From Candidatus Rokuibacteriota bacterium (GTDB lineage Bacteria; Methylomirabilota; Methylomirabilia; Rokubacteriales; CSP1-6): a DNA stretch of 64,000 bases. Of this stretch, positions 1 through 7,065 are shown one piece after another. Numbering within the stretch: the stretch's first letter is position 1; each line of letters opens with the position of its first letter. Below the pieces are notes generated by a model. The model was not told where the DNA came from and did not search any database. It saw nothing but the letters and a program-made list of their open reading frames with translations. The position numbers were made by a program, and so were the translations under genes. The stretch is taken from assembly GCA_003220225.1 (NCBI GenBank), contig QHRU01000033.1, forward strand, positions 62,001 to 126,000. Direction: 5' to 3'.

Positions 1-123
1 GTGTCGTTGCTCGGCAAGGCGGTCAGTGACACGCCGGCCGCGTCGCCGAAGGCGAGGGGCGACGACACGGCTTCGATGATGTTGCGGCTGCGGCGGCTCG
101 TCTCGGCGCTCTTCCGCCGCTGA
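1..123 (+). CDS. possible C-terminal fragment of an unidentified protein (runs off the left edge)
   Basis: The frame is open from base 1 to a TGA at 121-123 and would encode about 40 residues ending in a basic LRLRRLVSALFRR tail. I do not recognise it. It could be the end of a gene starting outside the window or chance open frame in GC-rich DNA; nothing in the fragment distinguishes these. Confidence 0.25.
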   Translation: MSLLGKAVSDTPAASPKARGDDTASMMLRLRRLVSALFRR

Positions 124-155
124 CCGTATCCGCGCACCACACACCGTTCGGACAG

Positions 156-689
156 CTATTTCTGGTCCAAGAACGCTTCCATCTCCGCGAGAAACCGCTC
201 GTCCGAGTAGAGACCGCCGTTCTTGGTGAGGACGCGCTCGAGCACCTCGGGCGCCGTCGCGCGCTTGACCGCACGTCCGTTCGCGAAGAGCACGAAAACG
301 ACGTCGTCCTTGACGTCGTAGGCGCGTGCCACGTGCGGGTGCGCGGCGATATCGACGCGGAAGACGGTGAGGATCCCTTTCCTCCGCGCACTGAGGCTCG
401 TGAAGACGCCATCGGCGCCGTCGCAGCCGTTGGCCGCGTCGAAGTACACGAGCGCCGGCAGCGTGCCCTTCAGCACGCGGCGATCGAAATCCTGTTCGCC
501 AACCGTCTGCCACCTGCCGTTGCCGGCCGGCGGGTCATAGCCCAAGAGCTGCCACACGTAGTCGAGGCCCCAGCCCTGGCCATGGACATCCTGAACCGAA
601 GCGGACAGGAGCACGGCCACGGCGATCGCGCAGCTGAGGATCCGACGCAGGAGGAACGCGGGCGCTCGGGCGACGGGCATCTTCCACAT
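156..689 (-). CDS. exported thioredoxin-fold-like protein, 177 aa
   Basis: The N-terminus has a signal peptide (basic MWKMPVARAP start, hydrophobic stretch about residues 11-30, then a VHGQG cleavage region), so the product is probably exported. The remainder resembles a thioredoxin fold: a LPALVYFDAANGCDGADG segment where the active site would lie, then a strand FRVDIAAHPHVARAYDV and FVLFANGRAV. The usual CxxC is missing; only one Cys is present (near residue 89), so classical disulfide exchange is unlikely. An AGGAGG Shine-Dalgarno lies 7 nt before the ATG, supporting this start. The specific function is unknown. It stands alone, with a divergent or unrelated neighbour on each side. Confidence 0.6.
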   Translation of the reverse strand: MWKMPVARAPAFLLRRILSCAIAVAVLLSASVQDVHGQGWGLDYVWQLLGYDPPAGNGRWQTVGEQDFDRRVLKGTLPALVYFDAANGCDGADGVFTSLSARRKGILTVFRVDIAAHPHVARAYDVKDDVVFVLFANGRAVKRATAPEVLERVLTKNGGLYSDERFLAEMEAFLDQK

Positions 690-836
690 CGATGCACCTC
701 CTGGTTCCCGTCCTTCATTATATGAAAAGGCGGCCGGATTACGAAAAAGTGGCCGGCGGCGAGCGGCACTACCCGATCACGTGATCCGCTCGCAGCAGGA
801 GCGCCGGGGGATCGTGAGAGGCCGGTGGTACTGGCG

Positions 837-1313
837 CTACGCTCCCCGGGCTGGCGCTGGCGGGCTGGAGACAGGATGCATGAGGGCGCCGATCGTCGCG
901 CAGAGATCATCGAGGTCCAACGGCTTCTGAAAGTACGCGGCGAAGCCGCCGAGCCTCACCCCGGCAAGCTGGTCGGCGGAGCTCGTGATGGCGATCACGG
1001 CGACGCCGCCACCCTTGTCGTGCGGTTGCTGACGCAGCCAGGCGACGAACGCTGCGCCCGACTCCCCGACAAGCGCGGCGTCGGTGACGACCAGATCGAT
1101 CTTGACCGTCCCCACATACGCACGCGCGTCGAGAGTGTCGCCGGCCATCAGCACGCGGGCGCCGCACATCGTCAGCACGTCGGCAAGCGCCTGGAGGCTG
1201 TCGGCTTGGTCCTCGATGACGAGGATGATGGAGCCAAGGCCCCGCGCCCTCGCAAGAAATTTGTTCGCTTGCGCTCGGCGTGCCCGGGTCCAACGTTCGC
1301 GGCGTGCCCCCAC
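837..1313 (-). CDS. single-domain response regulator (receiver domain), 158 aa
   Basis: A CheY-like receiver domain spans about residues 28-146. The acidic pair is E34-D35 (VIED), the phosphoacceptor is D78 (LVVTDAAL), the conserved Ser/Thr is T110 (IAITSS) and the Lys is K130 (YFQKP). There is no output domain, so it should act by protein-protein contact or as a phosphate relay. No sensor kinase is adjacent. The start is uncertain: the first 25 or so residues are basic and low in complexity, and no start codon lies closer to the domain. The 147 bp between this gene's stop and the thioredoxin-like gene at 689 hold nothing I recognise. Confidence 0.75.
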   Translation of the reverse strand: MGARRERWTRARRAQANKFLARARGLGSIILVIEDQADSLQALADVLTMCGARVLMAGDTLDARAYVGTVKIDLVVTDAALVGESGAAFVAWLRQQPHDKGGGVAVIAITSSADQLAGVRLGGFAAYFQKPLDLDDLCATIGALMHPVSSPPAPARGA

Positions 1314-1363
1314 CGTAGACGGCGGCGGCTATACTGCCGGCGACGGGAAGAGGAGGCGGCGCG

Positions 1364-1831
1364 ATGCTCAAGGACTTCCGGGCGTTCCTGATGCGAGGCA
1401 ACGTGGTCGATCTCGCGGTCGCCGTCGTGATCGGCGCCGCCTTCGGCGCCATCGTGACGTCGTTCGTGAAGGACATCCTGATGCCGCCGATCGGGCTGGT
1501 GCTCGGCCGCGTCAACTTCGACGACCTGTTCGTGACGTTATCGGGCGCCTCGTATCCGTCGCTGGCGGCCGCCAAGGCGGCCGGCGCGCCGACGCTGAAC
1601 TACGGCGCCTTCATCAACACGATCACCAACTTCGTGATCGTCGGCTCCGCCGTGTTTCTGCTGGTGCGCGTGATCGACCGGCTGCACGCGCGCCCGCTGC
1701 CGCCGTCGCCGTCCACGAAGGAATGCCCACAGTGCGCGATGGTGATCCCGGTGCGCGCGGTGCGCTGCCCGCACTGCACTAGTAACGTGGGGGGCCCCGA
1801 GATGGCCCTCCACACCCCCCAACGCTCGTAG
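1364..1831 (+). CDS. mscL: large-conductance mechanosensitive channel MscL
   Basis: MscL forms a pentameric inner-membrane pore that opens under membrane tension during hypo-osmotic shock. The N-terminal MLKDFRAFLMRGNVVDLAVA amphipathic helix and TM1 (AVAVVIGAAFGAIVTSFV) are textbook, and TM2 is INTITNFVIVGSAVFLLVRVID. After TM2 comes a C4 zinc-ribbon-like tail (CPQC...CPHC, about residues 120-138), seen in some MscL but absent from E. coli. The last 15 or so codons lie inside a dispersed intergenic repeat and look like read-through into it. A GAGGAGG ribosome site precedes the ATG, and a TATACT -10-like box is at 1330-1335. At 155 aa it is longer than the usual 130-150. Confidence 0.93.
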   Translation: MLKDFRAFLMRGNVVDLAVAVVIGAAFGAIVTSFVKDILMPPIGLVLGRVNFDDLFVTLSGASYPSLAAAKAAGAPTLNYGAFINTITNFVIVGSAVFLLVRVIDRLHARPLPPSPSTKECPQCAMVIPVRAVRCPHCTSNVGGPEMALHTPQRS

Positions 1832-1868
1832 CGTCCCGGCGAAGCCGTGACGCTCCTCGATTTCGCTA
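1787..1868. repeat. dispersed intergenic repeat, copy 1 (family B)
   Basis: This segment begins with a GGGGGCCCCGAGATGGCCC hairpin-like block and ends with GCTCCTCGATTTCGCTA. A second copy with the same two ends but a longer middle occupies 5007-5133. The left end supplies the last codons of mscL, and the right end supplies the TAG stop of the minus-strand HNH gene. Confidence 0.5.
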
Positions 1869-2171
1869 CTCCGGCGCGTCCGCGGCCAGGCGGTCGAGGT
1901 ACGCCTGCCACTCGACGGGCAGGAGCGACTTCTTGCGCGAGTTGCAGTCCTTGCACGCGGCCACGACGTTGCCCCGCGCCGAGGTGCCGCCGCGGCCGAG
2001 CGGCACCAGGTGATCCATCGTGAGCGCCTTCGGACCCACGCGTCGGCGGCAGTAATAGCAGACGCCGTCGGATCGGCGGCGCTTCCACCACTGGCTGGCG
2101 CGCAGCTCGCGCGCCTTCGCGCGCTGCCGCCGCAGCTCCCCCGGATCGACAGGCGCGTAGAAGTCAGTCAT
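1866..2171 (-). CDS. HNH endonuclease family protein, 101 aa
   Basis: This is a small HNH nuclease domain. It shows the first zinc pair CYYC, the catalytic core DHLVPLGRGGTSARGNVV, and the second zinc pair CKDCN followed by SRKK. This is the McrA/HNH_5-type ββα-metal fold that cuts or nicks DNA. No targeting domain, methyltransferase or phage gene is nearby, so the biological target is unknown; such stand-alone HNH proteins occur widely in soil bacteria. Its start overlaps the 3' end of the upstream ABC-F gene by 8 nt, so the two are probably co-transcribed. Confidence 0.85.
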   Translation of the reverse strand: MTDFYAPVDPGELRRQRAKARELRASQWWKRRRSDGVCYYCRRRVGPKALTMDHLVPLGRGGTSARGNVVAACKDCNSRKKSLLPVEWQAYLDRLAADAPE

Positions 2172-4077
2172 GGCCCGCCAGCGCCGTGGAGAGCTCCTCC
2201 CACTCGCGCATGAGCCACGCCATCTGCTCCTCGGCGCTCTTGCGCTCGCCGGCCACCGCCCGCGCGCGCTCGCCGTCGACGTAGAGGGCAGGGTCGGCCA
2301 GGGCCGCGCCGATCTGCTCCAGCCGCGCCTCGAGGGCGTGGATGCGCGCCTCCACCTCCTCCACGCGGCGGCGCAGGTCGCGCACCTCGGCGCTCACGCG
2401 CTTCCGGCGAGACGGTGGGGTCGGCGTGCGCTGATCCGCGGCGGGCACGGGCGGAGCGGGCGGGCGCGCCACCGTCGGGGCCGGCGCGGGGGCCGTCGTG
2501 GCCGCGAGGTAGTCGTCGTAGCCGCCGAGGTAGCGCGTCAGCCGGCCGTGGTCGACGTGGGTGACCTCGGTGCCGATGCGATTGATGAAGTAGCGGTCGT
2601 GCGAGATGAACACGATGGTGCCCGGGAAGCCGGCGAGCGCCGCCTCGAGCACCTCGCGCGAGGCAAGGTCGAGATGGTTCGTGGGCTCGTCGAGACACAG
2701 GAGCGCGCCCGGCCGCACCAGCATCTTGGCCAGCGCCAGGCGCGCCTTCTCGCCGCCCGAGAGCACCGACACCTTCTTGTCCACGGCGTCGCCGGAGAAG
2801 AGGAAGGCGCCGAGGATGGCGCGCAGCCGCGTGTGCGGCAGCCCCGGAGCCGCGGCGACGATCTCCTCCAGCACGGTGTTCGACGACGTCAGCGCGTCGA
2901 GCTGGTGCTGCGCGTAGTAGTGAACGGCGACGTGGGCGCCGAGCGTGCGCTCGCCGCGCTCGAAGGGCAGCACGCCGGCCAGGATCTTCAGGAGCGTGGA
3001 CTTGCCGGCGCCGTTCTCGCCGACGAGGGCCACGCGCTCGCCACGCTCGACCGCGAAGTCCACCCCCGCGTAGACCACGTTGTCGCCGTAGGCCTTGTGC
3101 ACGCCGGTCAGCGTCGCCACGCGCCGGCCCGTGCGCGGCGGCTCGGGGAACTTGAAGTGGATCCGCCGCGCGGCGCCGGGCAGCTCGATGCGCTCGACCT
3201 TGGCGAGCATCTTCACGCGGCTCTGCACCTGACGCGCCTTGGTCGCCTGGTAGCGGAAGCGCTCGATGAACCGCTCGATCTCCTCGATGCGCTTGGCCTG
3301 GTTGCGCGCCTGCGCTTCCAGCAGCGCGTGGCGGGCCTCGCGCTCGACGAGGTAGTCGTCGTAGTCGCCCGGGTAGACGGTGAGACCCGCCGTCGACAGC
3401 TCGGCGATCGAGGTCACCATGCGGTTGAGGAAGTAGCGGTCGTGGGCGACGACGACCACCGTGCCGGCGTAGCCCGCGAGAAAATCCTCGAGCCACGCGA
3501 GCGACTCGAGGTCCAGGTGGTTCGTCGGCTCGTCGAGCAGCAGCAGCGAGGGCGCCAGCAGCAGCAGGCGGGCCAGCGCCGCGCGCATCCGCCAGCCGCC
3601 CGAGAACTCGGCGACCGGCCGCGCCAGCTCGTCGGGACGGAAGCCGAGCCCGCTCAGGATCGCCTTGGCCTGACTCTCGAGCCGGTAGCCACCGAGCGCC
3701 TCGAAGCGGTGCTGGAGGTCGCCGTAGCGCGCGGTGAGGGCGTCGGTCGGCGCCGTGGCCAGCACCGCCGCGACCTCCTCCATGTCGCGCTCCAGCGCCC
3801 AGACGTCGGCGAAGCCGGCGAGCGCCTCCGCCAGCACGGAGCCCTCGCCGCTCGCGGCGGCCTCCTGGGCGAGGTAGCCGACGGTGGTGGCGCGCGGGCG
3901 GCTCACGCGCCCCGCGTCGGGCTCGTCGAGGCCGGCCAGGATGCGACAGAGCGTCGTCTTGCCGGCGCCGTTCGGGCCGACGAGCCCGATCCTCTCCCGG
4001 TCCGCGATGCGCCACGAGAGGTCGCGGAAGAGGACCTGCCCGCCAAACGACTTGGCGATCGACTCGACGGCGATCAC
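2164..4077 (-). CDS. ABC-F family ATPase (Uup/EttA-like), 637 aa
   Basis: This protein has two ABC nucleotide-binding domains and no membrane segments, the hallmark of ABC-F proteins that act on the ribosome. NBD1 has Walker A GPNGAGKTT (residue 35 on), signature FSGGWRMR and Walker B LLLDEPTNHLDLESL. NBD2 has GENGAGKST, LSGGEKARLALAK and LCLDEPTNHLDLAS. Between them is the arginine- and glutamate-rich P-site tRNA-interaction linker (RNQAKRIEEIERFIERFRYQ). The C-terminus is a proline-rich hinge and a coiled coil (about residues 560-630), as in Uup. The start is GTG at 4077, with only weak Shine-Dalgarno. The leader consists of dispersed repeats (4081-4251), so expression may depend on repeat-derived structure. 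Which ABC-F subgroup it belongs to cannot be settled here. Confidence 0.9.
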   Translation of the reverse strand: MIAVESIAKSFGGQVLFRDLSWRIADRERIGLVGPNGAGKTTLCRILAGLDEPDAGRVSRPRATTVGYLAQEAAASGEGSVLAEALAGFADVWALERDMEEVAAVLATAPTDALTARYGDLQHRFEALGGYRLESQAKAILSGLGFRPDELARPVAEFSGGWRMRAALARLLLLAPSLLLLDEPTNHLDLESLAWLEDFLAGYAGTVVVVAHDRYFLNRMVTSIAELSTAGLTVYPGDYDDYLVEREARHALLEAQARNQAKRIEEIERFIERFRYQATKARQVQSRVKMLAKVERIELPGAARRIHFKFPEPPRTGRRVATLTGVHKAYGDNVVYAGVDFAVERGERVALVGENGAGKSTLLKILAGVLPFERGERTLGAHVAVHYYAQHQLDALTSSNTVLEEIVAAAPGLPHTRLRAILGAFLFSGDAVDKKVSVLSGGEKARLALAKMLVRPGALLCLDEPTNHLDLASREVLEAALAGFPGTIVFISHDRYFINRIGTEVTHVDHGRLTRYLGGYDDYLAATTAPAPAPTVARPPAPPVPAADQRTPTPPSRRKRVSAEVRDLRRRVEEVEARIHALEARLEQIGAALADPALYVDGERARAVAGERKSAEEQMAWLMREWEELSTALAGHD

Positions 4078-4080
4078 GCG

Positions 4081-4251
4081 CGCTTGATCATAGGCTCGCC
4101 TCGGACGGCGGGGATTCGGTCACAGGCTCGCCTCGCCTCTCGGCTACGGCTCGCACTGCGGCCCCGCGACGTCCTACGGCTCGCACGCTTGATCATAGGC
4201 TCGCCTCGGACGGCGGGGCCCCAGCCCCGCGACGTCCTACGGCTCGCACTA
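4081..4251 (-). repeat. cluster of dispersed repeats (family A) between PPOX and ABC-F genes
   Basis: A 33-bp sequence (4081-4113) is repeated exactly at 4186-4218, and a 26-bp sequence at 4161-4186 is repeated at 4224-4249. Read on the minus strand, each unit starts with GTGCGAGCCGTAG and later contains GAGGCGAGCCTATGATCAAG. The TAG stop codon of the PPOX gene (4249-4251) sits at the edge of the first unit. The same GTGCGAGCCG core recurs after ispE (29928 on) and, with one extra A, near 5045-5093. Confidence 0.75.
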
Positions 4252-4650
4252 CCCCATGCCCTGGACGGACTCTGGCGTGATCTTGGCGATCACGCGCACT
4301 TCCCCGGGCCGGCGGTTCGGATACTTGTCCTTGCCCATGTACTTCTTGGCCAGGGCATCGATGTGCGCGTCGGCGCCCTGTTCCGTCATCTCGGCGACGC
4401 GCCCGCGCACCTGCACGTAGCGGTACGGGTTGTCCGGGTCCTGCACCGACAGCGCGACGACCGGGTTCGCCTTGAGATTCCTGTCCTTCACCCGGCCGCG
4501 CGCCGTGTTGATGCGGACGTAGGTCCCGTCGAAGTCGCACCACACCGGAGTGATTTGCGGTCGGCCGTCGCGGCCGACGGTGGCGAGGTGGCAGAACGCC
4601 TTCTTGTCGAAGATGTCGCGGTACTTGTCGAGACTCGAGGCCATGGTCAT
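4249..4650 (-). CDS. PPOX-class flavin/F420-type oxidoreductase, 133 aa
   Basis: This is a small split-barrel protein of the pyridoxamine 5'-phosphate oxidase superfamily. Typical features are AFCHLATVGRDGRPQITPVWCDFDG near the N-terminus, then INTARGRVKDRNLKANPVVALSV and YVQVRGRVAEMTE. Its length and motifs resemble the PPOX-class F420-dependent group, though FMN or haem use cannot be excluded. Its ATG overlaps the TGA of the upstream selenoprotein gene (ATGA), so it is translationally coupled to it. A joint redox role is plausible but inferred. Confidence 0.85.
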   Translation of the reverse strand: MTMASSLDKYRDIFDKKAFCHLATVGRDGRPQITPVWCDFDGTYVRINTARGRVKDRNLKANPVVALSVQDPDNPYRYVQVRGRVAEMTEQGADAHIDALAKKYMGKDKYPNRRPGEVRVIAKITPESVQGMG

Positions 4651-4991
4651 TTCCTCCCTGCTCTGAACTGTTCCAGCACCGAGAACGCGTGGCGGATCGA
4701 CTTGACGGCCAGGGTGCCGCCCATGAGCACCCCGATATCCAGCGTCTCGGCGATCTCGGCGTCCGTCGCGCCCTGGTCGAGGACCTCCTCGACGCGATGG
4801 TCGATTCAGTCGAAGCAGTTCTGCGAGACGGCCACCGCGAGCGCAGTCAGCTCCTTGTGCTTCTTGGAGAGCGCGCCGTCGGCGAACACCTCCTTGCCGA
4901 TCTCGCCGAACGCGCGATAGACCTTCATCGGCGACTTCAGCATCAGGCCGTTGAGCCGCTTCTTCTCCGTGTTGCGCTCGTGGATGTGCAT
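4647..4991 (-). CDS. AhpD-like carboxymuconolactone-decarboxylase-family selenoprotein (CxxU), 114 aa with Sec62
   Basis: Reading from ATG 4991 (AGGAGG seven bases upstream), the frame meets TGA at 4806-4808 (codon 62) and stays open to TGA 4647-4649. The residues before the UGA (KHKELTALAVAVSQNCFD) and after it (IDHRVEEVLDQGATDAEI, then a LMGGTLAVKSIRHAF helix) together form a complete AhpD/CMD-like domain. The UGA replaces the second Cys of the family's redox CxxC (C59-F-D-U62), and E47 lies 12 residues before C59 as in AhpD. The usual His four residues after the second Cys is R66 here, with H65 beside it. A SECIS-type hairpin follows the UGA. A conventional gene finder would stop at residue 61. 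The product is probably a selenium-dependent thiol peroxidase or reductase; selABCD and tRNA-Sec lie outside the window. Confidence 0.85.
4776..4793 (-). promoter_or_regulatory. bacterial SECIS hairpin for Sec insertion
   Basis: In the mRNA the UGA (4808-4806) is followed by 12 nt and then a perfect 7-bp stem GUCGAGG / CCUCGAC closed by the loop AGGU. The loop begins 19 nt after the UGA. Bacterial SECIS elements need a stem-loop in the coding region with G residues in a small apical loop about 16-37 nt after the UGA. The E. coli fdhF element has a very similar AGGUCU loop at about 17 nt. Confidence 0.8.
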
Positions 4992-5006
4992 AGAGAGCCC
5001 TCCTGG

Positions 5007-5133
5007 CTGGGGGCCCCGATATGGCCCCCAGACCCCCAACGAGCCATCGCAGGCTCGCCTCGGCCGTCGAACGGCCTGCGGCTTCGCACTCCCACGCGCC
5101 CCGGGAAACCCGCGGCGCTCCTCGATATTGCTA
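5007..5133. repeat. dispersed intergenic repeat, copy 2 (family B with an embedded family A segment)
   Basis: The left end is a perfect 9-bp hairpin CTGGGGGCC (5007-5015) / GGCCCCCAG (5023-5031), matching copy 1 at 1787. The right end is GCTCCTCGATATTGCTA, which supplies the TAG stop of the 166-aa gene (5131-5133). The middle (about 5045-5093) holds a family A-like segment with GGCTCGCCTCGG and CTTCGCACT. The hairpin lies only 2 nt upstream of the Shine-Dalgarno (4999-5004) of the selenoprotein gene in the direction of transcription, so it could attenuate or expose that ribosome site. Confidence 0.5.
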
Positions 5134-5631
5134 TGCCTTCGTCAGCTCGTCCCCGCGCGCGTCGGCCATCGCCCGCAGCGCGAAGAGCAGCCGCACGACG
5201 CACTGCTGGACGAGCAGCGCATCCTGCGTGAACGGGTCCGCCAGCCACTCGCGCGCCCACTCGTGGTTCTCGGCCGCGAAGCCAAGGGTGGGGGAGAGCT
5301 TCTGCAGCCGGATCAGCAGGTCGTCCTGCGGTAGCCCGGCCGCGCGCAGCCGGTCCACGACCGCGGCCCGCACGGCGGCGTTCCAGATGCCCGTCAGCCC
5401 CTCGAGCAGCGCCGCGTAGCAGGTCAGCCCTTCCTTCTGCGCCAGCGCCTGCAACACCGCGGGCACCAGCGGGTTGACGACGGTGTCCCCCTCGTCGTCG
5501 GTGCCGAAGAGCGGCCCGATGACGGGATCGGCGTTCGGCTCGTCCAGGCGCTCGACGAGCGAGGCCGCCGCGGCCGCAGGCACCGGCGTCAGCTGGGCGA
5601 GGCGATCGAGTAACGGGACGTCGCCTGGCAT
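5131..5631 (-). CDS. conserved-looking hypothetical soluble protein, 166 aa
   Basis: I do not recognise the family. The sequence is mostly helical and has no signal peptide or membrane span. Notable segments are PVIGPLFGTDDEGDTVVNPLVPAVL and a run of alternating hydrophobic helices ending in VVRLLFALRAMAD. It starts 9 nt after the stop of the efflux transporter gene and is probably part of the alkA-like/DUF971/MFS transcript. Its TAG stop is contributed by a dispersed repeat. Confidence 0.6.
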   Translation of the reverse strand: MPGDVPLLDRLAQLTPVPAAAAASLVERLDEPNADPVIGPLFGTDDEGDTVVNPLVPAVLQALAQKEGLTCYAALLEGLTGIWNAAVRAAVVDRLRAAGLPQDDLLIRLQKLSPTLGFAAENHEWAREWLADPFTQDALLVQQCVVRLLFALRAMADARGDELTKA

Positions 5632-5640
5632 GCCGCCCTC

Positions 5641-7065
5641 CTATCCGCCGGCCCGCGTCGGCTCCTCGCGCATGTCCGGGCGCGCCAGCTCCTGGGCACG
5701 TCCCGCCGGCACGAGGAACGCGGAGGCGAGCGCGAGCACGCTGACGCCGAAGCCCACCACGAACACACCGTGCAGGGCCTCGGCCATCGGCAACCCGCTC
5801 GCGAGCCGGCGCACCATCACCGCCCCCATCACCGAGAGTCCCACGGCGCCGCCGATCGTGCGCAAAAACTGCGTCAGCGACGTCGCGGCGCCGAGGTCGG
5901 CCCGCGCCACCGCGCTCTGCACCGACAGGAGCATGGGGACGAACGTCAGCCCCATGCCGATGCCGCCGAGCAGCGCGTCCCGCATCGCCACCGTCTGGGT
6001 GAGACCGGGCGCCCAGCGCGTCAGCAGCAGGAAGGCCACGGCCAGGCACGTCATGCCGGCGACGGCCAGCGCGCGGTAGCCGACGCGGAGCACGAGACGC
6101 GCGCTCACGATCGACATGGCCACCCAGCCCAGCACGAACGGCATGAGCACGACGCCGGCCGCCGTTGCCGACATCCCGCTGACGTGCTGCAAGAACAGCG
6201 GCACGAACGAGATCGCGCCGAACATCGCCATGCCCGAGAGGAACCCATTGACGCCGGCGGCGAGCACCATGCGGTGGCGGAACAGCCGGAAGGGCACGAT
6301 CGGCTCGCCCGCGCGCCGCTCCACCGGCACGAACGCGGCGAGGGCGACGGCGGCGAGGGCGAGCGGCACGAGCACGTCCGCGCCCGTCCAGACGCCGATG
6401 CGGCCGGCCTCGAGGATGCCGACGAGCAGCGCCGAGATCCCGGACGTGAAGAGCGCGACGCCGGTCCAGTCGAAGGCGTGAGGCCGCCGCACGGTCGCGT
6501 CGGGGAGCGCGCCGGCGAGCAGCGCGATGGCGACGGCGCCGAACGGCAGGTTGACGTAGAAGACCCAGCGCCACGAGCCGAGATCGGTCAGCAAGCCCCC
6601 GAGCAGCGGCCCCAGCAGCGAGGCCACCCCCCACATGCCCGACACGTAGCCCTGCATGCGCGCGCGCTGCTCGAGCCCGAACAGCTCCCCGATCATCGTC
6701 ATGCCGAGCGTCATGAGCGAGCCCGCGCCGAGGCCCTGCAGCATCCGGAAGCCGATCAGCTGGACCATGTCCTGCGAGGCGCCCGACAGCGCGGAGCCGA
6801 GCAGGAAGATGCCGAGCCCGCCGAGGTAGACGGGGCGGCGGCCAAAGAGATCGGAGACGCGCCCCCAGAGCGGCATCGTGACCGTCGAGGTGAGCAAGAA
6901 CCCCGAAAAGACCCAGGAGTAGATGTGGACGCCGCCCAGGCTCGCCACGACCGTCGGCATCGCGGTGGCGACCACGGTAGATTCCATGGCCGCCAGGAAC
7001 ACCGAGAGCATGACGCCGTAGAGCGCCCGGCGCTTGCGCGCGTCGCCGGTGACGGCCACCGCCAT
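5641..7065 (-). CDS. MFS drug:H+ antiporter, DHA2 (14-TM, EmrB/QacA-like), 474 aa
   Basis: This inner-membrane efflux pump of the major facilitator superfamily has about 14 predicted hydrophobic segments, as in the DHA2 subgroup. Early in the sequence is MESTVVATAMPTVVASLGG, the DHA2 counterpart of the LDxTIVNVALP motif. Motif A follows as GRVSDLFGRRPVYLGG, and motif C-like glycine/proline-rich TM5 is GVASLLGPLLGGLLTD. Substrates cannot be predicted. It follows the DUF971 gene without a gap (7063-7065 then 7066), so it belongs to one operon with the AlkA-like gene upstream. Confidence 0.9.
   Translation of the reverse strand: MAVAVTGDARKRRALYGVMLSVFLAAMESTVVATAMPTVVASLGGVHIYSWVFSGFLLTSTVTMPLWGRVSDLFGRRPVYLGGLGIFLLGSALSGASQDMVQLIGFRMLQGLGAGSLMTLGMTMIGELFGLEQRARMQGYVSGMWGVASLLGPLLGGLLTDLGSWRWVFYVNLPFGAVAIALLAGALPDATVRRPHAFDWTGVALFTSGISALLVGILEAGRIGVWTGADVLVPLALAAVALAAFVPVERRAGEPIVPFRLFRHRMVLAAGVNGFLSGMAMFGAISFVPLFLQHVSGMSATAAGVVLMPFVLGWVAMSIVSARLVLRVGYRALAVAGMTCLAVAFLLLTRWAPGLTQTVAMRDALLGGIGMGLTFVPMLLSVQSAVARADLGAATSLTQFLRTIGGAVGLSVMGAVMVRRLASGLPMAEALHGVFVVGFGVSVLALASAFLVPAGRAQELARPDMREEPTRAGG

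Noticed and set aside
2170-4920. 916-residue plus-strand ORF antisense to the ABC-F gene
   Set aside because: Low-complexity Arg/Ala/Leu/His composition, no motif, and it is antisense to a clear ABC-F protein; such frames are common in GC-rich DNA.
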